From: Rhodamnia argentea
Taxonomy: Eukaryota > Streptophyta > Magnoliopsida > Myrtales > Myrtaceae
Reading direction: 5' to 3'
Assembly: GCF_020921035.1 (NCBI RefSeq)
Contig: NC_063160.1
Location: 16,457,095 to 16,521,094, forward strand
Length of the DNA stretch: 64,000 nt
Part shown: positions 1 to 12,484 of the stretch, piece after piece
Numbering within the stretch: position 1 is the first letter of the stretch
How the letters are laid out: every line of letters starts with the position of its first letter
Position numbers and translations under genes: made by a program
The notes under the pieces: model-generated
The model's database searches: none
What the model was told of the DNA's origin: nothing
Seen by the model: the letters and a program-made list of their open reading frames with translations, nothing else

Positions 1-1712
1 AAAATATCTTTTTGTTATCAAGAAAAAAGAGAAATAATGTCCTTTTAAAAAAACAAACTCAATGTAACTCGTTTTTATAATCATGATTCCACCACTACTT
101 TCACCAATAGTCGGTCATCACTGCCTCCATTGACATTTCTATTATTTTTTTCATTTTAGTATTAAAATTTTATATAGTTATTAAATACGTTCTTTTGCTC
201 GGAAACTCTTTTCGTGAAGAGAATCTTATATTCTTAGTAAAAATGGTTTATGACTTGCATTAAAATGTGGGGGTGGAGGGGTGACACGTGCTATCGCGTA
301 CTTGAGCAACCCGCGGATGGAATCATATCGACAATCTATCTTCAGTGGATGACTTGGAAGAATCGAAGGTGCTTAGATCACGAATCTCGTAAAGATTCCA
401 CGAGCGTTTTTTTTTTTTCGAGAAACGAATTATTTTTAAAAAAATCGCTTAAATCACTTATAATGAATAACACGAAATAAAATTTTCATCGTTCATAAAG
501 TTATTAAGATATAATTTTTTTCTCGATAACAAAAACATTATTTATTGAGTGCGATGAATGGTATTTTGCATGATATTTTCTAAATCGTATCGAGCACACT
601 CACATGATCTTAACATCCACGAAATTAACATAAATTGTAGATCCTAGCCAGGTCGGCCTTCGCTTGTGAATAGTCGTCGGCCTTCGCCGAGGCCCGGCGA
701 CCCGTGGAGGGAGAAGGAAAACAAAGAACATTAAAACATTTTAATAATCATTTTCTTGAAACGATTATTAAATTGCCTACGTTATTGTCAAGTTATATAC
801 CATATAAGACGATTGACGTCCTTAACCGTAATCTCCTGTCAAAATTCGCCGGAAAGACTAAAATGATAATTCGTCAAAAAGTTGAGACTCGGTTGGTATA
901 ATTGAAAGCTTATATATAAATTGACACAATTACAATAGTTTTACTACGTTTTCGGCATTTTTTTCCCTTGACCATCCATAGAGTGCCCGAAAAATAAAAA
1001 AAAAAACATTATTCTCATTGGGATTGTAATTGATTGGGTGTAGGTGTGACGCGGTACTCTTAAGAATAGGGAACCTAATATTGTCTTTTTATATAAAATT
1101 CCACCTTTTTATCGGAATTTATTGAAGCCTACTGCTCCCTCTTCTTCTTTTTGCCAGCCTATTGTTTTTTGCCAAAAAAAAAAATTATCCATTTTACATA
1201 AAAAGATAGATACCTAAATTCAAGATAAAATACAAATCTCACAAAACAAGTAAATCTCAAAGATAAACTAGTTTGGTACAGTTGCAAAGACTTACCCATT
1301 CCACAAAAAAGAGCATGTCATAGCATCAAAGCATAATTGGCGGCCAATCGCCGAATATTGCATCAACATCCGTGATAAGCACACGTCTAGATTTCTCTCT
1401 CTAATAGCTACGATTTTTCCAATAGGCGATGCGCGCCTAAGTTCGGCATCCCTAGCAACATCACCATGTAAAGATAACGGCAACATCAATAGGTAAAATG
1501 GATACAGAAAACGTCTTGTAAATCACAGATTTATTTCGAGAGGGAAATAGAAGAGCACCCAAATCAATATCTAACTCAATATCGAGAGAGAAGACTTGCA
1601 AACAGATACCAAATGATTACAAAGTCACTTTCAAATGAGCCGAACGCTAAAGAGCGTCGTAGACTTGTAAAACGCTCGACTATATAGAGCAAGCACCAAA
1701 GTCGGAGCGAGA
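1..1712. other. AT-rich intergenic DNA
   Basis: I see no convincing gene here. Short open frames lack codon bias and recognisable domains. A GC-rich island at about 640-715, with repeated CGGCCTTCGC-type motifs in AT-rich flanks, resembles the GC-rich centres of the inverted-repeat elements further along, so it may be the remnant of one. Confidence 0.5.
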
Positions 1713-1919
1713 GAGCAAATCCGGAAGAGATATTCTTCGAGATGCCCGCGCTTCGAACTTGTAAGCTCAAATGCACAACATTGTCTACTTTTCGACGGAG
1801 TTGGACCAAGCAAGCAGATTCGGAAGAGGATATTCTTTCGAGGCACTCGCGTGTCGAACTTGAGAGCTCAAATGCATAGCAATGTCTACTTTCGATGATG
1901 ATAGGACTAAGCAAAATCC
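1713..1919. repeat. Two-copy tandem duplication, ~100 bp unit
   Basis: Two head-to-tail copies, about 1713-1812 and 1813-1919. They share CGGAAGAG, ATATTCTT, TCGAACTTG, AGCTCAAATGCA and TTGTCTACTT in the same order. Copies differ by small indels and substitutions. Open frames on the minus strand across it come from the duplication and match no protein I know. Confidence 0.7.
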
Positions 1920-3280
1920 AAATTTACTAGGAATGGGACGGTAGAAAAATGTTTTTTTCTCTAATTTGTGTCATGCCGTGTCGAGATTTATTTAATATGC
2001 GAAAAGAAGGGAGAAGAAAGGAAGTACACCTTTGTGAATCGACAAAGATAAAATTTTGCCAAAAATGTCAAAGTTTCTTCTATCTTCTAAAGCATCTTCG
2101 GTTCACATAGGATGGCGACTCCAAGAAACTAAATAAGCCTATCGCGGCACCCCTTTTAACGACGTTCAAATCGGCCGGCCGTGGCAGCACGAAATTCTGC
2201 ACCATGCAGCATACGAGAGCACAATTGCCTATACGAACTTTCATTGCAATTCGAATTCGGTCCCCGTAAACCCAGATTTTTTTAAGGACATCGCGTATGA
2301 TAGTATGGACCGTCAAGACGGGGAAGATCCATGCCGCTCCGATCACTGTAACGTGTTGCTGGGAAAGCTCGGTCTCATGTCACGGTGCAAATAAATTTAG
2401 ATCTTGTTGGCTTTCAAACTTTAGAGATGTGGGTCATCTTCCCAAGGCGGCCGCCGCCGCCGCCGTGGCGTTAAACTCTTTGAGCAGCCTCCCTTTTGGT
2501 CTGCGTGGTTGCCCAAAACGGCGTCCGTTCAATGTCGCTTTCGATGGATTTGGATTTTTCGTGGGGTTAATCATGACACCGAAACTTCCTTCCGGGGTTC
2601 ACCTCGTTTGACCAAAAATTCTCAAGAGCAATCCGCGCAATCAAGTGACGTGGCCGACCTGCAAAGACGCACCCTTCTTCTAACTCGTTCTTGCCGAGAA
2701 AGCTAAGGTTATTTCCACACGTGGTTGGGAAATTTTCTTGCATATTGCTAATTCATTTTATTTTATTTTTTTGGTCGAATATTGCTAATTCATATAATTA
2801 GGTAGGGTTTCGATAATTTTCGTGATTTGCGCAGGTCATGGTTTCACGGTCTAAAACTCATCTGGGGCCACAATAAGACTGCATGCGGAATCCATGAAAA
2901 GCTCCCTACAGCCCAATACCTAAATAAGAATTTGTGGGTACGACTTAGAAAGGTATCCTCACGCATGATCCATGAACTGGTTCCAATTGGAGAAAGTTTG
3001 TTTTTTTTTTTTTTTTTTTTTTTTTTCAAATGGAGAAAGTTCAAAGCCCTCTTAATAAAGGGTTCCGTGAACAAGTGTCGGCTCCGTTGAAATTAGATCA
3101 TCGATAGAAGGAAAAATTTGTAGTAGTTGAGGTAAAATTATAACAAAAAAAAAGTCATAAATTTATTGTGCGGCGGCCAATTCGGTCATAAACTTATCGA
3201 TTTGACTAATTCAATCATAAACATCTTGACGATTTTCAAGGTTCCCAATATATTCTAAACTACGGTATTGATTTTTTTGT
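1920..3280. other. Intergenic DNA with poly-T tract and partial repeat
   Basis: No gene recognised. It contains a short GCC-repeat island near 2448-2466 and a pure T run near 3001-3026. At about 3110-3280 is a partial copy of inverted-repeat-type sequence with 'tcataaact' and 'aattcaatcataaac' phrases like those of the next element. Open frames over the T run are artefacts. Confidence 0.5.
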
Positions 3281-3929
3281 GGGAAAAGTGTCGAAAAAAT
3301 CCTAAACTATTGCATTTGTGCCAATTAAGTCTTAAACTTTTTAATTGTGCCGATTTAGTCATTAACCTTTTGACCTTAAGTCAATCCGGTCCTTGGGACT
3401 AATTTTGGCAAGATATTGCTAACGTGGATGCCGGTTGTTTACGTAGCACGACTAACATTGACATGGACATTTTTAAATAAACATTTTAAATAATTTTGTA
3501 TTTTTATTTTTTTTTTTCCTTTCTTTTTGTTTCTATCTTTTTTTTCCTCTTTCCTGGTGATCGGGACGGCCATAGGCGGCTAGGGCTGGCCTCGCTACGG
3601 CGAGGGCGACCCTCGCCCAAGCAAAGTCGACTGTCGCTTGTGGCGAAGAGGCCGGCAGAAAGAGGATAAAAAAATTATAAAAAAAAAGGCAGAAACAAAA
3701 AGAAAGGAAAAAGAAATTAAAAATTAAAAATTAAGAATTTTCAAAATAATGAAAATATCATTAAAAAGATGTTTACGTTAGTGCTAGCCGTACCACGTCG
3801 GCCGGTTGATGACCACATCAGCAATATCCAATCAAAATTAGATGGAACGACAGAATTGACTCGAAATCAAAAGATTTGGGACTAAATTGATATCGATGAA
3901 ATATGTTTAGGACCTTTCTAACACTTTCC
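3281..3929. mobile_element. Inverted-repeat (MITE/fold-back) element A
   Basis: Left arm (from ~3281) and right arm (to ~3929) are diverged inverted repeats. Left phrases such as 'cctaaactattgc', 'ccaattaagtc' and 'aacgtggatgccgg' return as reverse complements on the right. The centre (~3550-3660) is GC-rich and carries GGCGAGGGCGACCCTCGCC. No open reading frame resembles a transposase, so it is non-autonomous. The same architecture recurs at 37.9, 47.6, 51.1 and 52.1 kb. Confidence 0.75.
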
Positions 3930-5326
3930 ACGATTTTTTGACACTATCATAATCAGTAATTTTAAAATTGTGAATGCTACGTTTTTTTATATAATTTAAC
4001 AAATGACCCGAAGACATTCACGACTGACCAACGAAACTGCCAACGCATGGAGCATCTCAAAGTTCTTTCACAAGGGAAGTTTTTTTTTTTTCCTCCCGAA
4101 AATTCCTTTATTAAAATAACCAAGGAAAATAAGAAGTCTCCATCAGCCGTGCTTCCTTAAGCATGCTTAACACGGTTATTAATCTTGTCTCGTGAATTGA
4201 TTCTAGTTCGATTAGTCCCAACCTAAACTTGCTAACTTTAGTTTTAGCAAATATGTTAACAATATTGAAAGTTCCATTCGATGTTTAGGATTATCATTTT
4301 AGATATTTAAGATCTACGTATATACGATGTTCTATTTCATTAGCTTATCTTTTTCCCAATTTAAATTAAGATATTCTCTAGTGTGTTCGAGATATGATAA
4401 ATATACATTTTATTCGCTAGTGTGTTCGAGATATGATAAAACATACATTTTGTTTTCTGGTAAGACAAATTACCTCCTTCAATCGATGATATAATCACGA
4501 GGTTTTTTTTTTTTTTAAGGTTTTGTGCTCGAGAGCATGTTTGCGAGTTTTACTCGTGTTGTTATTACTGTGAATTACAATTCGCGTTACCTTCTTTTCC
4601 ACCGTACCGTATGATATCGGATCAAGTTAGTCATGAGAACACGAGACATGACATATTCTCAAACCGTAACACATATTTTTTTTGTAGTTTTCCCTTTCTT
4701 TCTTTTTTGGCCGGAATTACATTTTTAATCTCAGTAAGTGCGTTAAAATCGTTTATGTATATTTTTCCCTACGAGATTAATATACCGATGGTGGAATAAT
4801 TAATACAACTCCGAAATAATAATATAAATATTTTTTGGTAGAACGAAATAATAAATTGATTGAGAGTAGAAACAAATCTTTTAAGGAGATAATAATGCAA
4901 AACGCGAGCCTCTTCTCCTTGTCCTCTCCCCATTTTCTTGGTTCTCTTTCCGCGTGTTGAACCTGTCAAGCCGGCATTTAACCATTTCATACTTCAGCGA
5001 GAAAGTTCTCTTTTTTCAGCAGTTTTGTTTGGTCTCTTTCGTTCTTTGACAATTGTTCAATACTCGTAACTCTCAATTAAGCTCCATTCTTCTTCTTCTT
5101 CTTCTATGGGATTCGCTTGGCCCAATTCGCTTTGACCCGCCGACGGTTTGACAATCTTCAAGGATCGAGCAATCGAAAGATGAATCCTTTGCGTGTTTGA
5201 CGAGGTGGGTCGATCCAAATCCCGATCCTTTTTCTGTGTTCGATCCAGATTTCGAAGCTTGTTTCATACAAATCATCGGGTTCTTCGGATATCATTTGTT
5301 TTTTCCGGTTCTGGGTGCAATTTGAG
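3930..5326. other. 5' flank of the L34e-like gene
   Basis: Intergenic sequence upstream of the plus-strand gene at 5327. It contains a 39 bp direct repeat (separate entry) and, just before the gene, a pyrimidine-rich TTC-repeat leader at about 5088-5106 typical of plant 5' UTRs. I could not fix a TATA box. Confidence 0.45.
4378..4455. repeat. Direct repeat, 2 x 39 bp
   Basis: The phrase CTAGTGTGTTCGAGATATGA followed by 'taaa..atacatttt' occurs at 4378 and again at 4417 with almost no change, a recent tandem duplication. No gene overlaps it. Confidence 0.85.
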
Positions 5327-6034
5327 ATGGTCTATCTCCCTAGCTCGAACTCAGCTAAGCTCGTTGACCAGTTGGCGCTCATGGCGAGTTCTGCGAACTC
5401 GGTCGATTCGTTCCTCAAATCGAGGATGAGCAAAGCTAGTTATCTTTCCCAGAGGAATAGGAAATTGCTCAATTCGGCGGCAAGTCGCTCGAATTCGCCG
5501 TCGTCTTGCCAGCACCGTGGATCTCGGTCGGCTGCGGTGGATGTCGTTATTCTGATTGCTGTTGTTGGTGCTTGCGGGTTTCTCCTGTTCCCGTATGCGA
5601 AGTTCATAGCCGTTCACCTGATCGAGAACGTGGGCCCGATCACGAGCGTGGTCAAGGAGGAGTTTTCTGAGGCTCCGTTGATTTATGGATCGATAGGACT
5701 TAGCGTGTGCTGCGCCGCTTTCGCTATGTTGGCGTTGGTGGCATGTTTGGATCGGAAATGTGGGAACCCAAATTGCCGGGGACTGAGGAAGGCGGCTGAG
5801 TTCGATATTCAGCTGGAGACGGAGGAGTGCATTAAGAACTCGACTGCGAAGGAAGATTCAGAGAGGATGCTCTTTGAATTGCCGACTAACCAGCACCGAG
5901 AACTTGAAGCGGAATTGAAGAAGATGGCGCCGCCGAATGGGAGGGCTGTTCTTGTTTTTAGAGCGAGGTGCGGCTGTTCTGTTGGTAGATTGGAAGTTCC
6001 GGGGCCGAAGAAGCCACGAAAGATCAAGAAATAG
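5327..6034 (+). CDS. Ribosomal protein L34e superfamily protein (plant membrane protein)
   Basis: Intronless gene for 235 residues, starting at the first ATG of the frame (5327); the frame is open a little upstream but with no ATG. Visible: Ser/Arg-rich soluble N-terminus (1-70), hydrophobic segment 71-95, second hydrophobic segment 117-140, then a Cys motif CDRKCGNPNC ending at 150, and a conserved-looking tail with LFELP (182-186), RCGCSVG (214-220) and a basic end PKKPRKIKK. This matches the plant family annotated 'ribosomal protein L34e superfamily', whose function is unknown. The two hydrophobic segments argue against a ribosomal role; I infer a small membrane protein with a cytosolic Cys/Lys-rich tail. 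The family is recalled, not searched. Confidence 0.85.
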   Translation: MVYLPSSNSAKLVDQLALMASSANSVDSFLKSRMSKASYLSQRNRKLLNSAASRSNSPSSCQHRGSRSAAVDVVILIAVVGACGFLLFPYAKFIAVHLIENVGPITSVVKEEFSEAPLIYGSIGLSVCCAAFAMLALVACLDRKCGNPNCRGLRKAAEFDIQLETEECIKNSTAKEDSERMLFELPTNQHRELEAELKKMAPPNGRAVLVFRARCGCSVGRLEVPGPKKPRKIKK

Positions 6035-9000
6035 GAATGGTTTTGGTCTGGGTTGGGGAAACTATATAGCACAGAGTAATCATAACAGAGAAGGGGCTTT
6101 TATGATCAGCCTTGTATGAATAATAATTTGGGAATATTTATCTCAGTGCAAATACTTGTGAGGACTATACACACCTAATGATTACGCTTTCTTCCATCAG
6201 CTTATATGTGAACAAAGCCACCTATCGATTGATTTACCTTTTAGTGACCAAAAGTACCTTTCTTTTGATGGCCCTCACAGGTAGTGCCTTAATAATCTAT
6301 ATGCAGCTTATCATTGATGCAGCACCCTGGACTTTAGGTTTTGTTAATCTTTCAGTATCTCAAGTGCTTTCTTTTTTAGTGGAGCGTGATGTATAAAACG
6401 TGAAGATAATTACTGAAGTTGTTAGTGCATGGCGAAAAGGCATCTCCACCAATCCTTATAGTCATACATCTCAAAATCTTTCCAGCATCTGCTAAAATTT
6501 AATAACGGAGCTTTATGATGCACCTTTGATTCATAATGAATAGCATTAGCAACATATCAAGGTTAATCAGTTGAGTTGCTGGAGTTAATGTGATTACTGA
6601 AGTATGTGCATCTTATTGCTGCTGCGGTATTATTTGAAAAGCATATGAAAGGCTCATCGTCAGCATTTAGCTGTTATGATCATATTACTACATGGGCAAC
6701 ACATCCCTTCCCCGCATGATGCCCTTGCACCGACTTGTGCACTATCGTGGGTTACTTCAGTTAGAGAACTTGTGAAGACTTCCGTCTGTATTGCAGTCTG
6801 GCAGTGATCAACTGTATTTGTTTGTCACCAAACTATGCACTTTCAGTATCAGTATAATGACATATCGAGATCTAAGCGCGCAAATGTTGATTACAATCTT
6901 AGAGAACTTGTGGTGATCTTGCATGTACTACAATCTACCACTGATATAACATCATTTTTCTTTGATGTTATGAGATTAAGCACTTTCAATCATTTTATTT
7001 CAGTGTATTTGCATATCAAGATCTGATCAAACTGATATGATATTGATGTGAAATGATTTTAAATGTAAGTTTTTTCAGTGCAGCAATACGCTAGTTGTCT
7101 GTGGGTTATGACTAGTTTCCCTATGGTTCCTATAAATTCTGAGCATTATTCCATTGCTTCAGTTATAATATTTTATCAAGGATTATCGGGAGCAGCACCT
7201 TTGGTTTTTCTGCTAAAAGATTGAGTAATCCTAGTTATACGTACTGTACGCCAGGCAGAGTCCGCTACCGACTTTGTCTATGCTGTTATTTTCGGAGTTA
7301 TTGTTTTTGTAGATGCATTTGCCATGCTGAAGTTCACATTGCTTATGCCCTATGTTAACTGTTGGTTTTCCATAAGGTGTTTGCGTATTTTCTGATTATT
7401 TGGCATGCTTAGAGTTCCTTGTCTAGGTTATCCTCTCATCATAGACAATTAGCCCTGTTAGGTTTCTAGTTTACTTGCCACATTAAGTTTGACCAAAATG
7501 CCGGGGCTTTTTGACTATGCTGTCTTTGTGGAGCAAAAGCAACATGACAAATGCATAGTGATGAAGCAATGTCAATTCGCCGTAGAGGCCGTTAAGAATA
7601 AAAGGAGGTAATATTGTCGTATTTCTACTGGCAATTGAAATTCTCTGCTACTGGGTTGTTGGAAATATATTAGAATGCGATGGAATGGCCTTAAGGCTTT
7701 TGAGAAAGCCTCATCAAGGCGCCAGATCCGTACTGCAGTCCAACCTCTTTTTATCTTGGGATGCAAGGCAGTTTTAGAACGCCAACGGAAGAGTTTTTAA
7801 GGCAAAGGAGATGGAAAATGTTGGGTTTGGTTTGCTGGCTGAATCATCTGGTTACTCAACTGGCTTTTTGTTTGTAACGTGTGCCTCATGAATTCGCATC
7901 TTAAAACTATCGTCTTGTTTATCTTTTTGTGCTGTCGGCCCTAGCTGATATTTTTCCAGCTGCTGGTCTTGAACTGTATCAGTTAGCAACTTTAGAGTAG
8001 ATGTTGTGTAGACGGGGGGAAGATGGAATATGCCTCTTGCATGAAGTACAGAGGCGATTTAAAGTTACTGAATGAGCTAATGATAAAGCTTAGGAAACTT
8101 AGATGTGCCTTGGCCAAATCATCCATTCTAAGGTTACTTGTCTTGCTCATTTCGTAATTGCGTCTGGTTCAAACTTTTTGAGCCTGCGAGGTGCATTAGT
8201 GCCTTCCAACAGAATTCATGCTTCTGGGAAGTCTTTTTCTTAGATTTTATTGCTGTTTCTGTTCATGTCGTCTTAATTGCTCAGTTTCTTGCTGAGAACT
8301 AAGGCAGTGGTTGTAGCGTTTTTTACAGTCCTCTGCACTGCATCATGGAACTAACATTTTCACTCCCTATTTTCTTCCGGGCGGTGCCTTCCAGTTTTTC
8401 TGCCGATAACGAAACGTCCTGATGCTTTCAGATTGCTCGGTTAATCCCTAGTCAATGAGGTTCAATGCGGTAGTGCCCTGTTCCTAACTTCGTTGCGTAA
8501 TTATCAAAGCACATGAGTTTGTGCGTTTGGGGATGATCCAAGAAGATAGACAGGTCAGTTGATTCAAACTTGGATCTTGCGCGAAGTTGATGGAGACAGC
8601 TTCGTCATTCGAACGAACCCTCAAGATCACTCTTCACTGTTAGCTCGTTGTATGATGCAATCAATTAATAAAGCTTGTGCAAGGTGTCTTGCCCGCTGTT
8701 AGTAAGCCTTTTAAGCACATCATATAGTTGGTGATCATCCTGAAACTCCGCAAGCGATCCAAATCGCGCATGTGTGTATATTTCTCAGAAAGACGATCAG
8801 TTATCCAAACTGAAACCCGCCATTTATATGATGCTTAGGGTGAGAGACTGTTCCTTAACTGACAGTTCCAAGTAATGTCGATTGTAATTTGCTCAAAACC
8901 TCCCTGGAGGGAGCTGTTAATTGGATAGATGAGTCCAGATCCGGTTCCAGAAATAGTCTATTCAAGTACTGTTTTCAAGACGGAGGCTTTGGAGGATCAT

Positions 9001-9494
9001 ATGGGCGGCTTATAAACTGGAAGAACTGCAATAACAGAGCTTACAGCACCAAAAACGAAACGAAAAACAAAAGGAACAAGATTATTCTTTGTTGTGCTGT
9101 TGACGGCTAGTTGTTTTCTGGGGCCTTGATCAAATTGTTAATGAATTGACGGTCGTTCTTGTCTATCCGTGAGCTTCAAGATTGAAGTATGTGGTTGCAG
9201 AGTGATCTTTCAACCACTATGATCAAACCCAGATGACATGAATGATAATTTAATTTAATTTGCATGCCAATTATGTAGCATTGTACAAGTTATTGAATCT
9301 TGCCTTCACTGGATGTAGCCAGAACTGCGTGTTGCTGTCAAAAGCAAAGCGTACATAACATATATTTGCATACTTTGCATGTTGACTCCAAAAAAAGCAT
9401 GCATAAAGTAAACAACAATTCCCTTTTTCCAGAAAAAGTGGAAAGAGAAAAGTCCTTAAGATTGAAATTTAATTGGAGAGAGGCATGTTTGTTG
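6035..9494. other. Long gene-free stretch between two genes
   Basis: This 3.5 kb stretch lies downstream of the L34e-like gene and downstream of the minus-strand DUF1666 gene, so the genes converge on it. It is T-rich on the plus strand, unlike repeat-rich intergenic DNA elsewhere, and looks like transcribed non-coding or intron-like DNA. AATAAT at about 6119 could be a polyadenylation signal for the L34e-like gene. I see no conserved coding segment on either strand and no RNA gene I can name. Confidence 0.4.
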
Positions 9495-12484
9495 TCAAGA
9501 GACTGGGAATAATTGGAATGCTGGTGACCTAATGAGCCTGCCTTCTCTGAATGAGATGCTGTCGAGCTTCGTTTGGCACCATTTGAGCTGGGAAGAGGAG
9601 ATTGTGGACATGTGGAGGACTCTTGAAACGAGGCTCAAGTCAACGAGCGTGAGCAGAATCTCTTTCCTCTGAGACTCTTCAAGAGGGCCAATCTCTGTTC
9701 TCTTCTTCAACCAGCACCTCTTCTTCCCTTGCAAATCCTTCAACCCTAGTGTCTTCTGCATGAACCAAAAAACAATCTTTACCAACTCATTTTTCGAGCT
9801 CTCCAGTTTGCGTTGCGCGAATAGGAAAGAGACGAGCTTTGTTGCAAGTCACTTCTCTTCGAGAGAAGACTGGAAATGCAGGCGTTACATCGGGATCACT
9901 TATGCTCGACACGAGGAGTTTTAATCATGCTGTCGGGGCGTGTTTTGGTAATAAAAATGGTTGCACCGGAGAGAACGAAATTCGAAATTGAACATTCACC
10001 TTGCGGTGCGTCTGATTTAGATCAGCAAGAAGTTGGATATCTCTAGGGTCTTCAACAGGTGAATAGCTCCACAAGGAGCTCTTGAGCTTCCACCAAGTCT
10101 TGTCATTGTCGTGATCGGTCTTGACGAAAATATAGAAGGCCCTTATGCACTTCTCTATGGCTTTGGAAACTGGTTTCAGGTCCATGGCTGCTTCTTCTGC
10201 TCCTACCCTTCTTCCCGCTGAAATCACTTGGAGGGACATGGTAAGAAAATACCCAAAATTTTGATATTTTATATGAGTCGAGTACAACCTTCAATCGTAA
10301 CACCCGGCATGAAAGATAATGTACTTCGCACGAGATCTTGATCGCCAGAGAAACCATCAATCTTCAATTACTTAGCTGTGTAAAAGGGTCTTTCCGCGAT
10401 TTGTAGGTTTCTCAAGAGGACAGTGAGTTTCATCAATAATGTTCGTCATAAAGATCTCATCAGGAAGGTTAGAAAACGTAAGTCATTTGCAGCAAGAGGC
10501 ATTCCAACCCACAGATTTTTATTTTAAATTTTTTAGCTCGATGTGATTATAATATTGTAGAATTTCAAAAGGATAAACATACACGATTTTTTTGGGAAGA
10601 AGGTCAAATGAAGACTGAGATATAACTCTTTAAAGAACTTGCTAGATTAGGAGTGAGATAATGAAAGGACCCCCTTCCTCTCAATTTAGAGATGGAAAAT
10701 GAGCCCGTTAGTTAAAGTGTCGCTTTTGGCTCTTCCTGAAAAACAGAAAACAAAGTTCATCTACATGCAAGATGCAAACTTCCCCAAGCAATTCAAAGAA
10801 TGTCCACGTCAGTCTCGTCATGTATAAACTTTGCTTGAACAACACATTATGTTGTACCTGTTAATTCAGGGACCTGGAGGAGACTCTTGAGAGAAAACCT
10901 TGCTTGGACATATTTCCAGCATCTCTTCCCTTCACACCTCTCATCTTCCAAGAACCTTTCCAACAGGACTTGGAATTTTTGGAATTCACCCACCAGATTG
11001 TGGTGAGATACTGAGGCGGATTGGAGAGAGGAGGTTGGAGACTGAGCGAGGTCTTGGACCTTCTGGTGGTGGTGGTTGAGAGCCTCCCATGACAGGCATG
11101 CTTGAGCCACATAGACCAGCTCGAAGTCACCTTGTAAGCTTCTCAAGAGTCTATGCTTCAGGAGCTTGGTCAGTGAGAATTGAGGGATGGTGAAATTGGC
11201 TGACTCGATGCTCTGCAATGGCGATCCAGCAGTCCCCGTTTCCTTTTGCAGCATTGCACCTGCAGAATGACGCCCATTTGACTTACTCGATCAATAGTCG
11301 ATATCGAAAAAAAAAGGGGGAAATTTAAGCAACCCTTTGTCTTGTTCATCAATCAAAACTATGGAGTTGATCTTGAATCAGCAGTATTTCTGATCCAAGT
11401 TCTAGTTAGCTTGCTAATACAGATCCGAAGTCACTTTGTCACCGACGGACTTCGTTCAGTCTGATGTGATATGTTGAAAATGTGTGAGATTTGACGATCT
11501 CCTTTCTGTTGTGCATGGGATGCATATAAAAGAAAGACTGCATAACATGAGGGGATATTATTCTTATGCGATGTGATAGTGAGAAAACGTACTGATTCCG
11601 CAGGTCCTTTCGTGATTGAGGATGTCGAACCATCCCATGCGCTCGGCGTACGTCCCGTAGAAGGGATCGGCCTCGATTGTTTGGTTGGCATCGGGAACTT
11701 CTCTAAGCATTGACAATGGCGGAACACGAGTCCCATAGGTCGAAGGTGAATACCGATTTACATCGGCGTCTTCTTCCAATGTCTCTGCCAAAACAGCAGA
11801 GTCTACTGGTTCCGAGGCCAAAAGGGGCGAATCGACGCTCGGAATCAGACACTCGTCCATAAAGAAACCTTGTTCTGTTGCCAAGTTCAACATTAAAAAG
11901 GAAGACACATGCTCATTCAAGTTCACTCCAACATCAGGACTAGACAAAGTGGGCGTGTCCTCATTGTTATCCACATTCAAGTCATCTCGACATGCATCAA
12001 CAACAATACAAGGTTCGACTTCGAGCTCCTCTATAGCATCTTCGAAGAGAACTTGCTCTTCTTCGACATCCACATATTTTCCAGGGGTAAACTCTGCTTC
12101 CAGCTTGCAAGTCACAGCTGACGCTGCAACTGAGAAAAAAGACAGGGAATCCTGAGCACTTTCATAGGAGATCTCCAAAACTTCATGATGCTTAATCTCT
12201 TGATCATCGTTTTGATAGTCACCGCCTCTATCGGACCAAAAACAATAGAAGACAGCGCATTTAGCTGAACCATAGAGATGACTCGCGAGAAACAGAGCTC
12301 TTCTGAGCAAGGGAAGGAGGATGAAAGACAAGGCACAATCAAACAGAGTCTTGAGAAGGAGAAAAACCCAGCACGCAACAAGAAAGAAAGGGTGGACAAA
12401 GAAGCTCAAATAAAACCACTTCCGAAACCCATTTGGGATCAGGGTTGATTCAATCAGTAACCAAAGAGAGCAATAAAAAGCCAT
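9495..12484 (-). CDS. DUF1666 family protein (copy A)
   Basis: Four exons, 12484-11593, 11259-10858, 10217-10000 and 9755-9495 (stop), give 590 residues with no internal stop; intron phases are 1, 1, 0. The first ATG (12482-12484) opens a strongly hydrophobic region (about 1-80). An acidic low-complexity middle follows, then the motif ERMGWFDILN before the first intron and the conserved DUF1666 part (about 298-590) with LVYVAQACLSWEAL, GEFQKFQVLLERFLEDE, and near the end VSRVLHMSTISSSQLKWC. The family is plant-specific and uncharacterised; some Arabidopsis members are mislabelled L34Ae or FYVE proteins. The same C-terminal architecture and last three intron positions occur in copy B at 56-60 kb. 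I infer membrane anchoring by the N-terminus. Function is unknown. Confidence 0.88.

Noticed and set aside
2827..3090. ORFs on both strands over the poly-T run near 3001
   Set aside because: Poly-Phe and poly-Lys artefacts of a homopolymer.
5315..5326. Start of the L34e-like protein four codons earlier
   Set aside because: The codon at 5315 is GTG; ATG at 5327 is the first usable start.
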